From positions 1-28,287 of IMG/VR virus record IMGVR_UViG_3300025652_000389: a DNA stretch of 28,287 nt. The stretch is one strand, 5' to 3'. Every line of letters begins with the position of its first letter. Position 1 is the first letter of the stretch. The stretch is from a virus. The notes beneath the pieces were generated by a model, which ran no database searches, was not told the DNA's origin, and saw only the letters and a program-made list of their open reading frames with translations. Shown here one piece after another: positions 24,529-28,287 of the stretch. Both the position numbers and the translations under genes were made by a program.

Positions 24529-24557
24529 TTGTACTTTTTATAACTTTTTGGTATATA
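24529..24557 (+). promoter_or_regulatory. Predicted sigma70-like promoter for the packaging operon
   Basis: TTGTAC (24529-24534), a 17-nt spacer and TATATA (24552-24557) on the plus strand. The start would be near 24564, giving a leader of about 25 nt before the small terminase ATG. GGTTA-A-TAACC (24567-24577) lies at the start site and could be an operator. The small terminase ATG has no clear ribosome binding site. Confidence 0.7.
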
Positions 24558-24589
24558 TACACCTACGGTTAATAACCTGCGACTAAAAT

Positions 24590-25156
24590 ATGACGATGAA
24601 GCTCGAGCCAGAGACTGGCGTTCCTATGTATGACGACGATCCTACGGTAGATTTATCTACGCGTGCGCGTGCTGCTACGGTAACGGCAAAAGAATTAGAA
24701 AAAGAAGGCTTAGATTTGACTCCGACTGCTGAAGATGAGGCTGTTGCGAGTATGTTGACTATGTCATACGCAGAAGATCCCGATAAAACATCTAAAAAAG
24801 CTACTAAAGCGCGTATTGCGGAGCTGACACCGGCATCTTTGGTGCTTACAAACAACATTTTGAGTGAATTTGGTCGTTCTGTGGTCGAATCTGCTACCTC
24901 AGTGCGACATTTGATAACAAATAAGTTGATTTTAGAGACAGAAAACCCTGATGCTAAGGTAAGACTACGTGCATTGGAGTTATTGGGTAAGATTTCTGAT
25001 GTAGGATTGTTCGCTGAGAAGTCAGAAGTGACAGTTACACATCAATCAACAGATGATTTGAAGAAAAACCTACGCAAAAAACTAGAAAAACTCGTAAATC
25101 CGCCTGAAGTTGATGGCGACGAAGTCGTAATCGACGCGGAGACGGTAGATGAGTGA
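24590..25156 (+). CDS. terS: Terminase small subunit
   Basis: A 188-residue protein. The acidic N-terminus leads to a helical centre (SLVLTNNILSEFGRSVVES, then VRLRALELLGKISDVGLF) of the kind found in phage small terminases, and an acidic tail. It would recognise the packaging site and stimulate the large subunit. Identification rests mainly on its 8-bp overlap with the large terminase gene and on this helical layout. There is no clear ribosome binding site at the chosen ATG, so another start (for example an ATG at 24596) cannot be excluded. Confidence 0.8.
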   Translation: MTMKLEPETGVPMYDDDPTVDLSTRARAATVTAKELEKEGLDLTPTAEDEAVASMLTMSYAEDPDKTSKKATKARIAELTPASLVLTNNILSEFGRSVVESATSVRHLITNKLILETENPDAKVRLRALELLGKISDVGLFAEKSEVTVTHQSTDDLKKNLRKKLEKLVNPPEVDGDEVVIDAETVDE

Positions 25157-26687
25157 TTTCACACCAGAAGAAATCCAACAAATGTTGGATAATCTCGATA
25201 ATTTTACCGAAACAGAGGTAACAGAGATTAATAAAATGGTGGATGAGCTGGCAACTAGGCGTAAAAACAAAGCAGCGCATGATGATTTGATAGAATTTTG
25301 CAAAAGAATGCAACCAGATTACATTGTAGGTAAACATCATCGCATTCTGGCTGATATGTTAATGGGTTTAGAGGATGGAAGTAAGGATCGGGCATGTGTA
25401 AACATACCTCCTAGACACGGAAAGTCACAATTAGTGTCAATTTTCTTCCCAGCATGGTTTTTAGGGCGAAATCCAGACAAAAAAGTGATGATGGTGTCGC
25501 ATACAACCGATTTAGCGGTAGATTTTGGTCGAAAAGTGCGTAATTTGCTTGGTTTACAGGACTATAAGGACATATTTCCTACTGTACAACTAGCTACGGA
25601 TTCTAAGTCTGCAGGGCGTTGGAACACCAATATGGGCGGTGAATACTACGCATGTGGTGTAGGCTCGGCACTAGCTGGTCGTGGTGCGCACTTGTTATTA
25701 GTAGATGACCCACATTCTGAGCAAGATGTTATTAATGGTAACTTTACTGTGTTTGAAAAAGCGTACGAATGGTTCACATTTGGTGCTCGTACACGTTTGA
25801 TGCCCGGTGGTAGGGTAGCAATTATTCAGACTAGGTGGCACATGGATGATCTGACTGGGCGTGTAGTTAAGGATATGTCACAAAATGACAAGTCTGACCA
25901 GTATGAGGTTGTAGAGTTTCCAGCAATACTCGAAACTGAAGATGAAGATGGCGAGCTTATAGAAAAACCGTTATGGCCTGAGTTTTTTGATATAGACGCA
26001 CTAGAACGTACAAAAGCGTCAATGCCGTTGTTCCAATGGAATGCACAGTATCAACAACAACCAACAGCAGAAGAAGCGGCTATTGTAAAAAGAGAGTGGT
26101 GGCAGATATGGGAGAAGGAAGATCCTCCTATGTGTGAGTATATTATTATGTCACTTGACTCCGCAGCAGAAAAACATAATAGAGCTGACTTCACTGCGCT
26201 AACGACTTGGGGTGTATTTTATAATGAAGAGACAAATGCACATAACATCATACTATTGAATAGTATAAAAGAGCGTTTAGAGTTTCCTGAGTTAAAAGAG
26301 TTAGCTATGGAACAGTATAGTATGTGGGATCCAGACGCATTTATTGTGGAGAAAAAGAGCTCAGGTGTTGCTTTATATCAAGAAATGCGCAGAATGGGAC
26401 TTGTTATACAAGAATATACCCCTCATAGGGGATCTGGTGATAAACTAGCAAGACTAAATTCTGTATCTGATATTATTGCATCTGAACTTGTTTGGGTACC
26501 ACAGACGCGATGGGCAGAAGAAGTTATAGAAGAAATAGCGGGATTCCCATTTATGAGTAACGATGACTTGGTGGATTCTACAATTATGGCGCTTATGCGG
26601 TTTAGGCAGGGCGGATTTATACGGCTACCTTCAGATGAGCCAGAAGAAACTAAATACTTCAACAGAAGAAGTGTCGGATATTATTAG
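25149..26687 (+). CDS. terL: Terminase large subunit
   Basis: A 512-residue packaging motor with ATPase and nuclease parts. Walker A is IPPRHGKS (86-93), Walker B LLLVDDP (182-188), followed by the coupling-like IIQTRWH segment. The RNase-H-type nuclease begins at SLDSAAEK (D337), with later acidic residues in FIVEKKSSG (E401) and NDDLVDST. Length and motif order are normal for a complete large terminase. GGAG lies 8 nt before the ATG, which overlaps the small subunit gene by 8 bp. It translocates DNA through the portal encoded next. Confidence 0.95.
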   Translation: MSDFTPEEIQQMLDNLDNFTETEVTEINKMVDELATRRKNKAAHDDLIEFCKRMQPDYIVGKHHRILADMLMGLEDGSKDRACVNIPPRHGKSQLVSIFFPAWFLGRNPDKKVMMVSHTTDLAVDFGRKVRNLLGLQDYKDIFPTVQLATDSKSAGRWNTNMGGEYYACGVGSALAGRGAHLLLVDDPHSEQDVINGNFTVFEKAYEWFTFGARTRLMPGGRVAIIQTRWHMDDLTGRVVKDMSQNDKSDQYEVVEFPAILETEDEDGELIEKPLWPEFFDIDALERTKASMPLFQWNAQYQQQPTAEEAAIVKREWWQIWEKEDPPMCEYIIMSLDSAAEKHNRADFTALTTWGVFYNEETNAHNIILLNSIKERLEFPELKELAMEQYSMWDPDAFIVEKKSSGVALYQEMRRMGLVIQEYTPHRGSGDKLARLNSVSDIIASELVWVPQTRWAEEVIEEIAGFPFMSNDDLVDSTIMALMRFRQGGFIRLPSDEPEETKYFNRRSVGYY

Positions 26688-26697
26688 AGGTTAAGAG

Positions 26698-28287
26698 ATG
26701 GCTATTGAGAAAAGTTTGCAGACTGAGGCTCCTGAAGGTGAGAACCTAACAGGTGAAGAGTTAGAGATTGAGATTATAGATCCAGAAGCGGTTATTTTGG
26801 ATGACGGCAGTGCAGAAGTAATTCTTATTCCGGGTATGGATGAAGAAGAATCAGAGTTTGATGCTAATCTAGTAGATGATCTGGATGAGCGTGAAAAGAA
26901 TATATTAGTTGATGACTTATTGGGTTTAGTAGAATCCGACATACAGAGCCGAAAGGACTGGGCTGATACTTACGTAAAAGGATTAGACATCCTCGGATTT
27001 AAGTATGAAGAGCGTACCGCACCGTGGGAAGGAGCTTGCGGGGTACACTCTACTGTATTGGCAGAAGCAGCTATTAGATTCCAAGCAGAAGCTATGTCAG
27101 AGACATTCCCTGCACAAGGCCCTGTAAAGATAAAAATCTTAGGTAGCGAGACTAAAGAGAAAGAAGAAGCAGGTGAACGTGTACGTGTAGACATGAATTA
27201 CCAGCTTACTGACAACATGGTTGAGTATCGTCCTGAGCATGAGCGTCTACTATATAGTCTAGGGCTTGCAGGATCGGCGTTTAAGAAGGTTTATTTTGAT
27301 CCTAACATGGGTAGACAGTGCGCTATCTTTGTGCCTGCAGAAGACGTTATAGTGCCTTATGGAGCGTCTAATATAGAGTCAGCAGAACGTGTTACCCATG
27401 TAATGCGTAAGACTAAGAATGAAGTGCGTAGACTGCAAGCTAATGGCTTCTACGATGACGTGGATATGGAAGATCCAGCACCTTACCATACAGACATTGA
27501 AGAGCGTAAAGCTGAAGAAGGTGGTTATCAATTAACCAGTGATGATCGTTATACCTTATATGAGATTCACGCTCACCTAAACATAGATGGTATTGATGAT
27601 GAGGAAGATCTAGCTAAACCATACGTAGTTACTATCGAACGTAGCACAGGTGAATTGCTGTCTATTAGACGTAATTACGATGAAGATGATGAGCTAGAAA
27701 TGAAGCGTCAACACTTCGTACATTACTCTTATGTGCCCGGATTTGGCTTTTACGGCCTTGGACTGATACATATAATAGGTGGGTACGCTAAAGCAGGAAC
27801 GTCGATCATACGGCAATTGGTGGACGCTGGTACGCTATCTAACCTTCCGGGTGGTCTAAAATCACGTGGTTTACGCATTAAAGGTGATGATGAGCCTATC
27901 GAGCCGGGTGAGTTTAAAGATGTAGATGTACCATCAGGTAGCATACGTGACAACATTATGCCGCTACCATATAAAGAACCTAGCCAAACTCTACTAGCGT
28001 TACTTAATCAGATTACTACAGAAGGTCGTAGACTAGGCGCTATTGCTGATATGGATGTTTCTGATATGTCTGCGAACGCACCAGTTGGTACTACCCTAGC
28101 TTTATTAGAACGTGCATTGAAGCCTATGGCTGCTGTACAAGCGCGTGTGCATTTTGCTATGAAGTTAGAGTTCCGTATGCTCAAAGAAATCATGGCAGAG
28201 TACGCACCAGAAAAATATGAGTACGAGCCACATAGAGGCGAAGTAACCGCCATTAAGTCTGACTATGAGATGGTCGAAGTGATACCA
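26698..28287 (+). CDS. Portal protein, N4-like, 3' partial
   Basis: The frame starts at the ATG at 26698, 10 nt after terL, with AGAGG about 7 nt upstream, and stays open to the window edge (530 codons). An acidic N-terminal region of about 80 residues precedes a core with WEGACGVHSTVLAEAA, a segment around FKKVYFDP and PYGASNIESAERVTHVMRKT, which I recognise from portals of N4-like podoviruses and relatives. Portals form the dodecameric ring at the capsid vertex, and the position directly after terL fits. The rest of the gene lies outside the window. Confidence 0.85.
   Translation, partial: MAIEKSLQTEAPEGENLTGEELEIEIIDPEAVILDDGSAEVILIPGMDEEESEFDANLVDDLDEREKNILVDDLLGLVESDIQSRKDWADTYVKGLDILGFKYEERTAPWEGACGVHSTVLAEAAIRFQAEAMSETFPAQGPVKIKILGSETKEKEEAGERVRVDMNYQLTDNMVEYRPEHERLLYSLGLAGSAFKKVYFDPNMGRQCAIFVPAEDVIVPYGASNIESAERVTHVMRKTKNEVRRLQANGFYDDVDMEDPAPYHTDIEERKAEEGGYQLTSDDRYTLYEIHAHLNIDGIDDEEDLAKPYVVTIERSTGELLSIRRNYDEDDELEMKRQHFVHYSYVPGFGFYGLGLIHIIGGYAKAGTSIIRQLVDAGTLSNLPGGLKSRGLRIKGDDEPIEPGEFKDVDVPSGSIRDNIMPLPYKEPSQTLLALLNQITTEGRRLGAIADMDVSDMSANAPVGTTLALLERALKPMAAVQARVHFAMKLEFRMLKEIMAEYAPEKYEYEPHRGEVTAIKSDYEMVEVIP

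Noticed and set aside
1-28287. Integrase, attachment site, CRISPR array or phage RNA polymerase
   Set aside because: Looked for and not found in any frame or as repeats within the window; they may lie outside it.

Overview
The window is a stretch of a tailed double-stranded DNA phage genome (or a contig from one). The recognisable genes are phage hallmarks: small and large terminase subunits, a portal protein, a giant virion protein, and a PrimPol-helicase, family A DNA polymerase and single-stranded-DNA-binding protein. The N4-like look of the portal, the giant internal-type virion protein and the replication gene set suggest a podovirus-like phage of an aquatic bacterium. The host cannot be named from the sequence. 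No integrase, phage RNA polymerase, tRNA or CRISPR array was found, so lifestyle is undecided.

Layout. (1) 1-5199, plus strand: the 3' part of a giant virion protein with a zinc-peptidase motif, open at the left edge. (2) 5198-5230: a hairpin whose U-run serves the minus strand and closes the long leftward block. (3) 5284-17997, minus strand: replication and nucleic-acid genes in tight, often overlapping order. In transcription order from the right these are two uncharacterised proteins, a VRR-NUC nuclease, DUF3310, DNA polymerase, a Cas4-like nuclease, a SNF2-type helicase, a Gam/gp157-like coiled-coil protein, an HTH protein, a cysteine-motif protein, SSB, PrimPol-helicase and a small protein. 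(4) 18038-22300, minus strand: four small genes, a DUF3150-like protein, a further small gene, a MoxR-type AAA+ ATPase, a peptidase/VWA protein and a small coupled gene. (5) 22301-23021: a 0.7 kb non-coding region with a near-consensus sigma70 promoter facing left, clustered GTTAC/GTAAC repeats and an AT-rich stretch, which is an origin or control-region candidate. (6) 23022-23636, minus strand: a single-gene unit with its own terminator. (7) 23929-28287, plus strand: a PD-(D/E)XK nuclease-like gene, then a promoter and the packaging genes terS, terL and portal (open at the right edge).

The most unusual feature is a 17-bp perfect dyad, GTGTAACAnTGTTACAC, found seven times between 18.0 and 23.7 kb (one copy with a single mismatch) and not seen elsewhere in the window. 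Five copies lie 15-21 nt upstream of a start codon, next to the ribosome binding site; two lie in the control region. The dyad marks the MoxR/VWA/DUF3150 module, its small companion genes and the isolated 23.0 kb gene, and it is absent from the leaders of the core replication genes. This looks like a dedicated regulon or translational-leader cassette.

A plausible reading of how the parts cooperate: the leftward promoter at 22.4 kb starts early transcription; the dyads set expression of the MoxR/VWA module; read-through expresses the replication genes and ends at 5.2 kb; and a separate rightward promoter at 24.5 kb, with a different palindrome (TATACATTctAATGTATA) upstream, expresses packaging and virion genes. 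Since structural genes run out of the right edge and into the left edge, the full genome is probably circularly permuted or circular in assembly, with the remaining head and tail genes outside the window.
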